Below are positions 17,727-27,149 of a stretch of 64,000 nucleotides of DNA, piece after piece (within the stretch, counting starts at the first letter, position 1; each line of letters begins with the position of its first letter). The stretch comes from Caldilineaceae bacterium. GTDB taxonomy: Bacteria > Chloroflexota > Anaerolineae > Caldilineales > Caldilineaceae. The notes beneath the pieces were generated by a model. The model had not been told where the DNA came from. It made no database searches and saw only the letters and a list, made by a program, of their open reading frames with translations. The position numbers and the translations under genes were made by a program. Location: NCBI GenBank assembly GCA_019637685.1, contig JAHBVF010000006.1, forward strand, positions 1 to 64,000, given 5' to 3'.

Positions 17727-18522
17727 AAAATGCCACATACCCCCCATCCACAGGAATGCACTGGCCGGTCACATAATCCGACAGGTCCGTGACCAGAAAC
17801 TCGACAACTTTGGCGCAGTCCTCCGGCCACCCCAGCCGCCCCAGTGGAATGTCCGGCTCCAGGCGGGCGCGGGCCTCGTCGCTGTTGCGTCCGCTGGCCA
17901 GGGCACGGGAGGAAAGAATCCAGCCCGGCGCGATGCAATTGACATTGACGCCGTGGGGCCCCAGCTCCGCGGCCAGGACGCGGGTATAGTGGATGATCCC
18001 GGCTTTGGCGACTTTGTAGGCCACCCCATTGCCGCTGCGCCCGCTCCACAGCCCGGCCTGGGAACCTACATTGACAATCTTCCCCGACCCCGCCGCTATC
18101 ATCGGTCGGCTGGCCGCCTGACAGCAGAAAACAGTGCTGGTCAGATTGATGTCCATAATATAGCGGTAGTGGTCTTCCGGCGCGGTGGCCGCGGAAGTTT
18201 GGGCCGGGGGATGCAGCATTCCCCCCGCGTTGTTGACCAGAATGTCCAGGCGGCCAAAGGTGGCGATAGTCTGCTCCACCATCGCGTCCACTTCCGCTTT
18301 GACGGTCACATCGGCCTGCACACCCAACGCCCGGCAGTCCAGGGCTTCCACCTCTTCCATCACTGTCGCCGCGCTCAGTGCCTCGTTATACTCCCTGGCC
18401 GCCTGCAAGTCGATGTCATTTACCACCACATCCGCGCCCAGCCGGGCCAGATGCAGGACGTAGGCCCGCCCCAACCCCCGCGCCCCACCCGTCACGAGAG
18501 CTACTTTGCCACGCAATTTCAT
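17725..18522 (-). CDS. Short-chain dehydrogenase/reductase (SDR)
   Basis: A 265-residue classical SDR starting at ATG 18522, with AAAGGA nine bases upstream. It has TGGARGLG at residues 11-18, NNAGG, the Ser of VGSQAG, the YKVAK catalytic pair and the PVDGGY C-terminal motif. The length and D-rich dinucleotide site (VVNDID) favour NAD(H). The substrate is unknown. It is divergent from the zinc-type dehydrogenase at 18734, sharing a ~210-bp intergenic region. Confidence 0.88.
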   Translation of the reverse strand: MKLRGKVALVTGGARGLGRAYVLHLARLGADVVVNDIDLQAAREYNEALSAATVMEEVEALDCRALGVQADVTVKAEVDAMVEQTIATFGRLDILVNNAGGMLHPPAQTSAATAPEDHYRYIMDINLTSTVFCCQAASRPMIAAGSGKIVNVGSQAGLWSGRSGNGVAYKVAKAGIIHYTRVLAAELGPHGVNVNCIAPGWILSSRALASGRNSDEARARLEPDIPLGRLGWPEDCAKVVEFLVTDLSDYVTGQCIPVDGGYVAF

Positions 18523-18636
18523 TGTCGTTTCCTTTCCGCTGGAAGAATTTTCACCGGGGAGCCGCGGAAACGCGAAGTCTCCGCCCACATTTTCAGCGCA
18601 AAAGGCAAAATGAGCAATCAGCCGTAAATGCCCCGC

Positions 18637-18665
18637 TTGAACAATTGTACACAAAAGGCTATGAT
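18637..18665 (+). promoter_or_regulatory. Promoter of the zinc-type dehydrogenase gene
   Basis: TTGAAC at 18637-18642, a 17-base spacer and TATGAT at 18660-18665, about 60 bases before the ATG. A strong AGGAGG follows at 18721-18726. Confidence 0.65.
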
Positions 18666-18733
18666 TTTGTGAGCCAATCGGATGGGCTGGCAATCCATCC
18701 CCCCAATACCACAAAATCCAGGAGGAAATTTGT

Positions 18734-19798
18734 ATGATTGAGACCCGCGTTGTCTATTTGGAACCCGGCAAACTCTCCATCGAAACCGTTACGCTCCCCC
18801 CACTCAAGCCCACGCAGGTGCTGGTCAAAACTCACCAGGCATCGGTCTGCGGCTCGGAGCGCTATTTCTATCGGGACATTACTGTGCGCCCCCAGGACGA
18901 GGCCAAAGGCGGACCGGAGGTGCAATTGGGCGCACACAGCAAAACCGACCGCGCCCACGCCTACCCTATGGGTCCCCTGGGCCACGAGGGCGGCGGCACG
19001 ATTGTGGAAATGGGCAGTGGCGTGGAGGAATATCTGGGGGGCGGCACTGTGCGTGTGGGCGATCGGGTGGGCAGTCTCATCTATCCCACCTACTCGGACT
19101 ATTGGGTCACAGACCTGGCCCACATCCAGCCTATTCCCAGCGGCGTCTCTTTCGAAGTCGGTTGTCTCTACGAACCCCTGGGCTGTGCGGCCTGGGCAGC
19201 CATTCACACAGGTGTAAAGCTGGGGGATGTGGTGGCGGTCAACGGCGTGGGCTTTGCCGGCAACATTCTGCTCCAGGGCGCGCTGAAGTCGGGAGCATCC
19301 CAGGTCATCGCCATCGACGTCTCCCCGGAGAAGCTGGAGATTGCCAAGCGGCTAGGCGCACATCACACCATCAACGCCCGGCTGGTCGATCCCGTGGCCG
19401 CGGTGGATGAATTGACCAAAGGCGCGGGGGTGGATGTAGCCATCGAAGCCGTGGGTGGCACGGGCATCGGGCTGGTGCAGGCCGTGGGAATGGTGGGCCA
19501 CAACGGCATTCTGGCGCTCTACGGCGACAACTACGCGCCGGTCAAAGAATTCTCCTTCCACCGCTTCCACGAGGACGGGCTGGAAGTGCGCAACCTCAAC
19601 GCAGTCCACTACACCAAACTGCGCTCCGTGGAACACATGCGCGAGGCATTTCGGGCCGTGGAGCGGGGTGTGTTCAATCTGGATATCATTTTGGAAAATT
19701 CAACCCGCCATCGGCTGGCCGAACTGCCCACGGTATTCCAGGACGAAACATCCTCGGAGGACGAGCAGTCCTCCTTGAAGACGATTATTGTGCCTTGA
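18734..19798 (+). CDS. Zinc-dependent alcohol/polyol dehydrogenase (MDR superfamily)
   Basis: A 354-residue medium-chain dehydrogenase with an AGGAGG ribosome site. The GroES-like N-terminal domain contains the catalytic zinc ligands Cys in VCGSE and His-Glu in GHEGGG. The four-cysteine structural zinc loop of typical alcohol dehydrogenases is not visible; the equivalent region is a polar stretch (DEAKGGPEVQLG). The Rossmann domain follows with NGVGFAGNILLQGA and the NAD-binding Asp in AIDVSPEK. It probably oxidises an alcohol or polyol; the substrate is unknown. The C-terminus is unusually acidic and serine-rich. It is divergent from an SDR, and the two may act on related substrates, which is only an inference. 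Confidence 0.85.
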   Translation: MIETRVVYLEPGKLSIETVTLPPLKPTQVLVKTHQASVCGSERYFYRDITVRPQDEAKGGPEVQLGAHSKTDRAHAYPMGPLGHEGGGTIVEMGSGVEEYLGGGTVRVGDRVGSLIYPTYSDYWVTDLAHIQPIPSGVSFEVGCLYEPLGCAAWAAIHTGVKLGDVVAVNGVGFAGNILLQGALKSGASQVIAIDVSPEKLEIAKRLGAHHTINARLVDPVAAVDELTKGAGVDVAIEAVGGTGIGLVQAVGMVGHNGILALYGDNYAPVKEFSFHRFHEDGLEVRNLNAVHYTKLRSVEHMREAFRAVERGVFNLDIILENSTRHRLAELPTVFQDETSSEDEQSSLKTIIVP

Positions 19799-20037
19799 CA
19801 ACGCAGCCATCCAGACATTCCCAGGCGGGCAGCCGGGGCATCGCGGCAATAGACTTGGGCAGAGAACAGTCCCATTGGCCTATGAATGTGGCTGGACTGG
19901 GCTGAACAGGCCACGCGGAATAGCCGATATTCAATACAAATGGCGTAATCGTGCGGGACAAGCGTATTGCACAAACGCCTCGCCACGATTTCGCGACAAG
20001 TGTTTGAACGCTTTGCAAATACGAATGGAGTCATCCG

Positions 20038-20883
20038 GTGATAGAGCCAGTATCCGCCCTCGGTTCCAATCACACAAGTTTACGCATGTGGGCAGCCTTT
20101 TCCAGCAGAGGCAAGGGTGAACTGCACTCCGAAAGCGAGCCAGTTGCGCCAGCGCCCGTGACCCCCTCAGCGACACTGGAATCTGTGCCCAAACCAGCCG
20201 CATTGGAGATGCCATCGGGCAGCCACGTGATGACGTGCAAATGCACGCTCTGCTCCAACACAGGCATGGAATCCATCGCGTCGCCATTGGGGGGCGTAAA
20301 AATTGTCGAAGTCAACCTGACCGGGACCCTCAGCAGCGAAGAAAAAGAGATGGTCAAAAAATTGCAAGAACGGGACGTGCAAGTGCGCCGCCACGAGCAG
20401 GCCCATTTGGCAACAGCAGGCCCGCACGCGTTGGGCGGCCCACAATACACCTTCCAGGTTGGCCCAGATGGCAGACGCTACGCGATCGGCGGCGAAGTAC
20501 AGGTGGATATGTCGCCGGTGTCGGGCGACGCGGAAGCCACCCTGCGCAAGGCGCAACAATTGCAGCAGGCCGCCCTGGCCCCCGTAGACCCATCCGGTGC
20601 GGATCGCAACGTGGCCATGGCCGCGGCGCACATGGCCCAGGACGCGCGCCAGAAAATTGTCGAAGAGAGACGAGAGGCCGCGGAGGAGATTCGCGAGGAA
20701 AAAGCGCCAGAGAAGAGCAAAGAGACGGAAACGGGAGAAGGGGCTGTGGAGCCATCCCAGGCCACGGGCAACCCATTACCACCAGCCCACACCAACCCCG
20801 CGGAGGCGGACTCGCCACCGCTTGTCTCCCAAAACGAACAGACGGAAAACGAATCCAGCCACAACCTGGACTTCTATGCATGA
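20038..20883 (+). CDS. SprA-related putative metalloprotease
   Basis: A 281-residue protein. The start is uncertain: GTG at 20038 has GGAG seven bases upstream and is preferred. The core shows RRHEQAHLATAG, an HExxH-type zinc-protease motif, followed by GPDGRRYAIGGEVQVDMSPV and AALAPVDPSGADRNVAMAAAHMAQDAR. These are the hallmarks of the SprA-related family of unknown function. An N-terminal CTLCS pair of cysteines is seen, and a Glu/Lys-rich, disordered C-terminus. There is no signal peptide. The 19799-20037 gap before it holds no gene I can support. Confidence 0.85.
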   Translation: MIEPVSALGSNHTSLRMWAAFSSRGKGELHSESEPVAPAPVTPSATLESVPKPAALEMPSGSHVMTCKCTLCSNTGMESIASPLGGVKIVEVNLTGTLSSEEKEMVKKLQERDVQVRRHEQAHLATAGPHALGGPQYTFQVGPDGRRYAIGGEVQVDMSPVSGDAEATLRKAQQLQQAALAPVDPSGADRNVAMAAAHMAQDARQKIVEERREAAEEIREEKAPEKSKETETGEGAVEPSQATGNPLPPAHTNPAEADSPPLVSQNEQTENESSHNLDFYA

Positions 20884-20927
20884 CAAGTCGCCACCAGCAA
20901 ACCCGAGAGAAAAAACCGGGGCTGCAT

Positions 20928-20956
20928 TTGACATCTCGGCAGGCCGATGCTACAAT
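20928..20956 (+). promoter_or_regulatory. Promoter of tRNA-Asp
   Basis: Consensus TTGACA at 20928-20933, a 17-base spacer and TACAAT at 20951-20956, about 31 bases before the tRNA. Confidence 0.8.
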
Positions 20957-20987
20957 ACTTTCCGTTGTGCAAGTGTCGGAATTTTCT

Positions 20988-21063
20988 GGGGGCGTGGTGT
21001 AGCGGTTAGCATGTCGGCCTGTCAAGCCGGAGGTCGCGGGTTCAAATCCCGTCGCTCCCGCCA
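20988..21063 (+). tRNA. tRNA-Asp (anticodon GTC)
   Basis: A 76-nt cloverleaf: acceptor GGGGGCG with CGCTCCC, anticodon loop CTGTCAA with GTC, T-loop TTCAAAT and discriminator G, as expected for Asp. CCA is encoded at 21061-21063. A consensus promoter and a terminator frame it as a single-tRNA unit. Confidence 0.97.
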
Positions 21064-21072
21064 GAGAAATAA

Positions 21073-21105
21073 AAAAAGCCCCTTCCGGACCGGAAGGGGC
21101 TTTTT
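21073..21105 (+). terminator. Terminator of tRNA-Asp
   Basis: A 10-bp GC-rich stem GCCCCTTCCG/CGGAAGGGGC flanked by A5 and T5, ten bases after the tRNA. Confidence 0.92.
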
Positions 21106-21120
21106 GATTACAGCAACTTA

Positions 21121-21164
21121 GGCTTTTCCAACAAATAAATTCCCCAAATTGATTTGGAAAAGCC
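21121..21164 (-). terminator. Hairpin downstream of fabI
   Basis: Arms GGCTTTTCCAA (21121-21131) and TTGGAAAAGCC (21154-21164). A second inverted repeat GCCGTTCA/TGAACGGC spans about 21168-21217, right at the fabI stop. Either could end fabI transcription; the T-runs are weak. Confidence 0.45.
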
Positions 21165-21219
21165 CAAGCCGTTCAGGGAAATTGTCGCCGGATCGGGGAT
21201 TTATTTTCTTTGAACGGCC

Positions 21220-22011
21220 TTATTCCTTGTCGTCCCCGGACGGATCAGGCGCGCCCATAATATTGAAGCCCCCATCCACGTACAGCACTTCGCCTGTCAC
21301 CTTGCGCGACCAGTCGCTGAGGAGATAGCGGGCTGCGTCGCCGATGTCTTCCTGATCCACATTGCCCATGGGTGCAACCGAGCCTACATAGTTCAAGCTC
21401 TTGCGGAAGCCGCTGACGCCCGAAGCGGCCAGGGTTTTGATCGGCCCCGCGCTGATAGCATTGACCCGAATCTGGTTCTGGCCCAAATCCCAGGCCAGGT
21501 AGCGCACAGTCGCTTCCAGCGCGGCTTTGGCCACACCCATCACATTATAATTGGGCGTCACCTTCTCCGCGCCGTAATAGGTCATGGCCATCATTGCACC
21601 GCCGTCCGGCATAAGGGGATAGGCACGCTTTGCCAGCGCGACGAGGCTGTAGCAACTGATGTCCATGGCAACGCGGAAACCCTCTCGACTGGTATTGACA
21701 AAGCGACCGCCCAATTCTTCCCGGGGCGCGAAAGCAATGGAATGCACCAGAAAATCCAGCGTTCCGAAATGTGCTTCGACTTTGGCGAAGAGGGCATCTA
21801 TGGCCTCTTCATTGGTCACATCGCACTCCTCCACAAAATTGACACCCAAACTCTCGGCCAATGGCTCCACGCGCTTCTGCAGAATTTCGCCCGCGTAGCT
21901 GAAACCCAATTCAGCACCTTCTGATGCCAATGCCTGGGCAATGCCCCAGGCAATCGAATTTTTGTTGGCAATGCCAAAGATCATGCCGCGTTTTCCTTCA
22001 AACAGGCCCAT
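21220..22011 (-). CDS. fabI: Enoyl-[acyl-carrier-protein] reductase (FabI type)
   Basis: A 263-residue protein starting at ATG 22011, with GGAGG nine bases upstream; an in-frame GTG two codons earlier is too close to that site. The NAD-binding N-terminus reads [13 protein letters not shown], the FabI variant of the glycine motif. The catalytic Tyr-Lys pair is in [14 protein letters not shown], and [16 protein letters not shown] and [10 protein letters not shown] follow as in other FabI proteins. It reduces enoyl-ACP in the last step of each fatty acid elongation cycle, and is the target of triclosan and isoniazid-like drugs. Confidence 0.95.
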   Translation of the reverse strand: MGLFEGKRGMIFGIANKNSIAWGIAQALASEGAELGFSYAGEILQKRVEPLAESLGVNFVEECDVTNEEAIDALFAKVEAHFGTLDFLVHSIAFAPREELGGRFVNTSREGFRVAMDISCYSLVALAKRAYPLMPDGGAMMAMTYYGAEKVTPNYNVMGVAKAALEATVRYLAWDLGQNQIRVNAISAGPIKTLAASGVSGFRKSLNYVGSVAPMGNVDQEDIGDAARYLLSDWSRKVTGEVLYVDGGFNIMGAPDPSGDDKE

Positions 22012-22260
22012 CTTCACTCTCCTCCATAATAATGCATTGAATACTGTGTTAGTTTCAGCCCACTGCCTACGACCCGATATGCAGATCAGTGTATCCTACT
22101 TCGCACAAAAACGGTACTGTCCAGTTTATCAGATCGGGACAGCGACGCAGCCAATCGTACATAAAGAATTTCACAGAGCTAAACACCGAGCCAAGCTTTC
22201 AGTTACGCGTCTATTCCAGCCAACCCATGCAAATTCAAATTATTCAGGAATATGCGCCCA

Positions 22261-22310
22261 ACCTGGCAAAATCAAAGCCAAAGAAGGTCGTACACAAAAA
22301 CTTCTCATTT
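22261..22310. repeat. Hairpin-less relative of the palindromic repeat element
   Basis: The sequence ACCTGGCAAAATCAAAGCC through ACAAAAACTTCTC matches the left flank and right end of the element at 13391-13495 (CCTGGCAAAGCCAGAGCC... and ACAAAAATTCCTC), with the internal ~65-bp palindrome absent. The remainder of 22012-22460 has no gene I can support. Confidence 0.45.
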
Positions 22311-22484
22311 TCACAAAAGACAAGGGGTTCACTGGGAAAGTACTATTGGTTCCGACCTGACGCCAATTGTTAAGTGAAAGTGCTTTCTTAGCATTTTTCG
22401 TAAAGTTTACGCAAGCCAAAGTAACTCAAATCAACAAAATTGGTGAAAATTGGTCGAAATTCGTACTTTACAAACCAAAACTTG

Positions 22485-22571
22485 TATGATACACTTTCTG
22501 TCAAGAGGAACTGAGTTGTCACGTTGTGGTTGGAAGCCACTATCGGGGGAAGCGTGACGAGTCAGTTCTTC
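22485..22571 (+). ncRNA. Candidate small hairpin RNA
   Basis: Just after a TATGAT -10-like box (22485-22490), bases 22505-22571 fold into one extended hairpin. GAGGAACTGA (22505-22514) pairs with TCAGTTCTTC (22562-22571). After a G-G mismatch TTGTCACG pairs with CGTGACGA, and the top helix is GTGGTT/AGCCAC (22526-22531/22535-22540). A purine-rich bulge TATCGGGGGAAG lies on the 3' side. A strong terminator follows 12 bases later. There is no reading frame. I do not recognise the RNA family; it could also be a relic repeat. Confidence 0.45.
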
Positions 22572-22583
22572 CCATTTAAGAAA

Positions 22584-22621
22584 CAAAATGCGGTTGGGGC
22601 CAAGGCCCCAACCGCATTTTG
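22584..22621. terminator. Bidirectional terminator between the hairpin RNA and tyrS
   Basis: An 18-bp perfect stem (arms CAAAATGCGGTTGGGGCC and its complement) around AA, with A-run on the left and TTTTGTTTT on the right. It serves both convergent units. Confidence 0.9.
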
Positions 22622-22634
22622 TTTTCCGGGCAGG

Positions 22635-23870
<1,236 letters not shown>

Positions 23871-23968
23871 AGTGGGTTTCCTGAGAAGCAGTGAACGGTT
23901 GATTGATTGTCGGATCGAACAAATGTCCGGCCTTGGGTAGAGACCAGGGCCAATTGCATACAAACAAA

Positions 23969-24120
23969 AACGCGTGGCTGTGCGCCACGCGTTCAAAACG
24001 GGGTGAAACGTCTGCTCACTGGCAGACAGAGAGAACAGCGCAGCCGGAATGGGTGGGGCGTCTTGCGCCCCTGGGATACGAGTAGGTATAGACGGCTGGG
24101 CAGGCGAAACGGCTGTTCAT
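23969..24120 (-). ncRNA. Structured leader or small RNA upstream of tyrS, ending in a terminator
   Basis: Transcription from the promoter at 24127-24155 should begin near 24120. The RNA can form CAGCCG/CGGCTG long-range pairing, a GGGGCG-CAAGA-CGCCCC hairpin, a GTCTGC/GCAGAC hairpin and finally AACGCGTGGC/GCCACGCGTT (23993-23984/23978-23969) followed by T's, an intrinsic terminator 99 bases before the tyrS ATG. No promoter is evident between the terminator and tyrS. This fits transcription attenuation, but the T-box consensus GGGTGGTACCGCG is absent. Confidence 0.5.
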
Positions 24121-24126
24121 AGGCAG

Positions 24127-24155
24127 ACTATAGCACGCGCTTTCGGTAAGGTCAA
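24127..24155 (-). promoter_or_regulatory. Promoter of the tyrS leader
   Basis: Minus strand TTGACC (24155-24150), a 17-base spacer and TATAGT (24132-24127). Confidence 0.7.
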
Positions 24156-24243
24156 TTTTCTTGCCCCCCGACAGAATCATCCCTGTGGGAAGTCGCAGAT
24201 GAATTTTGGCAGACGCGAAGGAAAGGATGACCGGTCGACGTCT

Positions 24244-24298
24244 AATCGCCTGATTCCCCAATCGATCCTTTGTGTTGGGATTGGAGAATCAGGCGATT
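24244..24298 (-). terminator. Terminator of the VIT/VWA gene
   Basis: Arms AATCGCCTGATTC (24244-24256) and GAATCAGGCGATT (24286-24298), with a further CCAATC/GATTGG pairing inside. It lies 73 bases beyond the stop. Confidence 0.65.
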
Positions 24299-24370
24299 TT
24301 GTAGCGCTGCGGCAATTTCAGGTTTCGGTGCTGGCCCGCGGCAGACGCAAGCCCGCCGGCCTTTCACCCC

Positions 24371-26821
24371 CTAGTCACGGCCCAGAATCGCATCCCACAG
24401 CCGTTGCCAGGCGGAAGGGGCTGGCGCTTCCGCGGGCGCAAGTGATGGGGCAGGCATGGCTGTTGGGGCCGGGGTTGCAGTGGCTGGAATTGCAGTGGCT
24501 GGGGATTCGCTGGCTGCCGGTTCATCCGTTCCACTCAGCACAATCTGAACGACTTCCCCGTCGATGACTACCACCAGCGCGGGGGAAAGGGAGAGCCACT
24601 GGGCCACCTGCGGGTCTGCGGCCAGGGCAAAATATTCGGCGCTGCCAAAGACGACAGTACGCGGCGTGCTATTGGCTTCCAGCGCTGTGTCCACCCAAAG
24701 AGGATAGAGACTGCCATCTGCGGTCTGCACCTGTCCCTTCCAGACGAAACTTTTGCCCGCCACAAAACGCATCCGCCCATTCTCCGGCACAGACTCGGCT
24801 TCTGTCAATTGGGCACGGGCTTTGCTTGCCTGCACAGCCTGCGCGCCTGATGCATCCGCGGTTGCACTCTCGGCAATAGCCGCAGGGGCCGCGGCATAGG
24901 CCTGGGCACGCGGCACGGCATCCTCCAAAAAGAGGCTGTTGGACCAGTGGATATCCGTCGGGTCTGGCGGCCAGCGGAAGGAGCCGGACCATTCAAATGT
25001 ATTACTCCCGGCAGTCATCCCCGGCTCCTCCACCAGATAGCTGGTATAGGGGGTAACAATGCCGTACTCCAGGCTCAATTCGATGATGGCGTTGACAATT
25101 TCCGGGTCCGCGCCGTTGCGGCGCACAGCAGTCAGCAGGCTGCCGATCTTGCGGGTGGCCCACAGCCGGGCCACAGCCGATTCCCCGCCACTCGTCGCCA
25201 GTTCCAGCCCGGAATAGTCAAAACTGCGGACCGCGCCGTTGACATCGCCCGCCAACTTCACAGTGACCGATCCACCCGCTTCGTAGCGTCCGGCCCAGAC
25301 CAGCTGCCCACCGGCAAAGAGATCGGGCAAAGGAAAGGGAAAACTATCGCGAATGTCCAGGGGTTTGCCCTGTCCATCTGTAAAAGTGACCGACAATCCG
25401 GAAAGCACGGGCGTACTCACCCCGGCATAGAAACTACTCACTGCCTCGTCGATCTTCTCGCTGGGCAGGACGTAGCTGCTGCGCCCGCCCAGGGACGCGC
25501 TCACCTCATCCAACAGGTCCGTATTCACGTCGTAGCCCACGCCAAAGGTAAATAGGCGCAGCGTACGACCGTCGGGCGCGTTCCGCTGGGCGTTGGCGAT
25601 AATCTTATTGGGATTTTCCTCGCCCTGGGTAGGCAGGCCGTCGGTGAGAAAGAGGACGTAGGCCGGTCGCGATGTCTCCTGGGGACTGTCGAGCAGCAGG
25701 AGCGCTTCAAACAGTGCCCGGTTGATGTCGGTGGAACCGGTGGCGCGCAGCCGTTCGATCCATTTCTGGGCCGAGGCCCGGCTCTCCCCATCCGCGGGCT
25801 GAAGTTCCCCCTCCCAGCGGTCCACACCTGTGCTGAAGCTGAGCAGATTGAAGCGGTCGCCGTCGTTCAGATGATCCACCACAAAGCGGGCCGCGTCCTG
25901 GGCCTGGGCGATCTTTTCCCCTTCCATAGAGCCGGAGACATCCAGGACCAGCACAATATCCCGCTCCACAACAGCCTCAGTCGCCACATCCACAGCCGGC
26001 GCGGCCAGGAGCAGGAAGAAACCGTCCTCGCCCGCAGGCTTGTAGGAGAGTAGATTGACGCCGACTGTGCTGTCGTCGCTGCCCCAGTAGAGGGTGAAAT
26101 CCCGCTGCTGGGCCGGGTCGCTGGACTCAAAGCCGATGACCGCGGCATCGTTGTCACTGCGTTCGATGGCGACTTCATGGCTGGGGCTGTAAATGGTGCG
26201 CAGACCGCTCTGGTCAACCAGTTCCACATTCACCGCGACGGTCGCCGCGGACTGATTGCCCCGGCGGCTGCCCAGAGGGACGCGGAAACGGTGCAGCCCA
26301 TTTTCCAGCCAGACCAATTCCCGGTAAGTGAGTTCGACGGTGCGGCTGTCACCGGCAGGAATGGGAAAGACGCTGGCCTGGAAGAGGTCCCGCCCCACGT
26401 ATTCGAGCAGGGCCGGGTCCCGCTGCTGGCGTACAATCTCTTCGTAGATGCGCCGGGCTTCCTCCTTCTTCAGCAATTTGCCCTCCAGCACCTGTCCATC
26501 CACCGTCATCTGAAAATCGCTGATGGCCGCGTCCTCGGGCAGCGGGAAGATAAATGTGCCCTCCTGCACCCGGTCTGAACTATTGCGAAAAACCTGTGTT
26601 ACCCGCACGGCGGCCACGGGGTCGGTGATGGTGGCGTGTACCCGGTGGCTTTCCACAGTGACAGGCGAGGGCGGCCTTTCAACAACCGGCTGGGGCGGCA
26701 TCACCGGCGGATCAACAATAATTCCCTGGGCCGCGGCAGGTAGGGCCGCGGTCAGGAGAATCAGCAGAGAAAGCAGAATCGTTGCGGCCAAACGCGAGGG
26801 GCCAGACAGATGGGGGTTCAT
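24371..26821 (-). CDS. Secreted VIT and von Willebrand factor A domain protein
   Basis: An 816-residue exported protein starting at ATG 26821 with GGAGGA upstream. A signal peptide (residues ~1-31, LPAAAQG) and a Pro-rich spacer are followed by a VIT domain (about residues 50-175: VTQVFRNSS, EGTFIFPLPEDAAI, YEEIVRQQRDPALLEY). The VWA domain begins near residue 283, with an intact MIDAS site DVSGSMEG, the Thr of STDINRAL and the Asp of FLTDGLPT. The C-terminal third is less conserved, with a Pro/Ala/Thr-rich segment. The layout is that of inter-alpha-trypsin inhibitor heavy-chain-like proteins, which use the metal site for protein contacts outside the cell. The partner is unknown. It is divergent from the sugar ABC operon. 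Confidence 0.9.
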   Translation of the reverse strand: MNPHLSGPSRLAATILLSLLILLTAALPAAAQGIIVDPPVMPPQPVVERPPSPVTVESHRVHATITDPVAAVRVTQVFRNSSDRVQEGTFIFPLPEDAAISDFQMTVDGQVLEGKLLKKEEARRIYEEIVRQQRDPALLEYVGRDLFQASVFPIPAGDSRTVELTYRELVWLENGLHRFRVPLGSRRGNQSAATVAVNVELVDQSGLRTIYSPSHEVAIERSDNDAAVIGFESSDPAQQRDFTLYWGSDDSTVGVNLLSYKPAGEDGFFLLLAAPAVDVATEAVVERDIVLVLDVSGSMEGEKIAQAQDAARFVVDHLNDGDRFNLLSFSTGVDRWEGELQPADGESRASAQKWIERLRATGSTDINRALFEALLLLDSPQETSRPAYVLFLTDGLPTQGEENPNKIIANAQRNAPDGRTLRLFTFGVGYDVNTDLLDEVSASLGGRSSYVLPSEKIDEAVSSFYAGVSTPVLSGLSVTFTDGQGKPLDIRDSFPFPLPDLFAGGQLVWAGRYEAGGSVTVKLAGDVNGAVRSFDYSGLELATSGGESAVARLWATRKIGSLLTAVRRNGADPEIVNAIIELSLEYGIVTPYTSYLVEEPGMTAGSNTFEWSGSFRWPPDPTDIHWSNSLFLEDAVPRAQAYAAAPAAIAESATADASGAQAVQASKARAQLTEAESVPENGRMRFVAGKSFVWKGQVQTADGSLYPLWVDTALEANSTPRTVVFGSAEYFALAADPQVAQWLSLSPALVVVIDGEVVQIVLSGTDEPAASESPATAIPATATPAPTAMPAPSLAPAEAPAPSAWQRLWDAILGRD

Positions 26822-27023
26822 TTTCGTTCCTCCGAGAAAAGTTGCGGTTGCACTGCTTTCAGGACGAAGAAAAGGACGGGGATGTTCCGCGATCTCGCCT
26901 CAATAGCCAGAGAGAAGACTTGTTATATCTGAGAGTGGGGTGGAACGATTGGCGTCGTCAGCACAGCACAAGCGAGAGAACGAAGATAATCAAAATATCG
27001 AGAAAATGAAAGTATTTTGCCAT

Positions 27024-27052
27024 TTGAAAAATCCCAGACAATAGTTTATACT
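27024..27052 (+). promoter_or_regulatory. Promoter of the sugar ABC transporter operon
   Basis: TTGAAA at 27024-27029, a 17-base spacer and TATACT at 27047-27052, about 90 bases before the binding-protein ATG. The remaining 26822-27023 is an AT-richer divergent control region without a gene. Confidence 0.7.
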
Positions 27053-27149
27053 CCCCGCAGTCATAAATATCTGCCCATTTTTAAGTTTTGGGCTTCTCTT
27101 TCACCCCACCCATTCCGCTGACATATTTTCACCCAAAGGAGCCAAGATT

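Noticed and set aside
16402..18627. Long plus-strand open frame (741 codons) opposite aspS and the SDR
   Set aside because: Shadow frame crossing two real minus-strand genes, a promoter and a repeat.
19799..20037. Short open frames between the dehydrogenase and SprA-like genes
   Set aside because: No ribosome site, family motif or conserved composition.
23969..24155. T-box riboswitch upstream of tyrS
   Set aside because: The antiterminator consensus GGGTGGTACCGCG and the specifier-loop context are not present; kept only as an unidentified structured leader.
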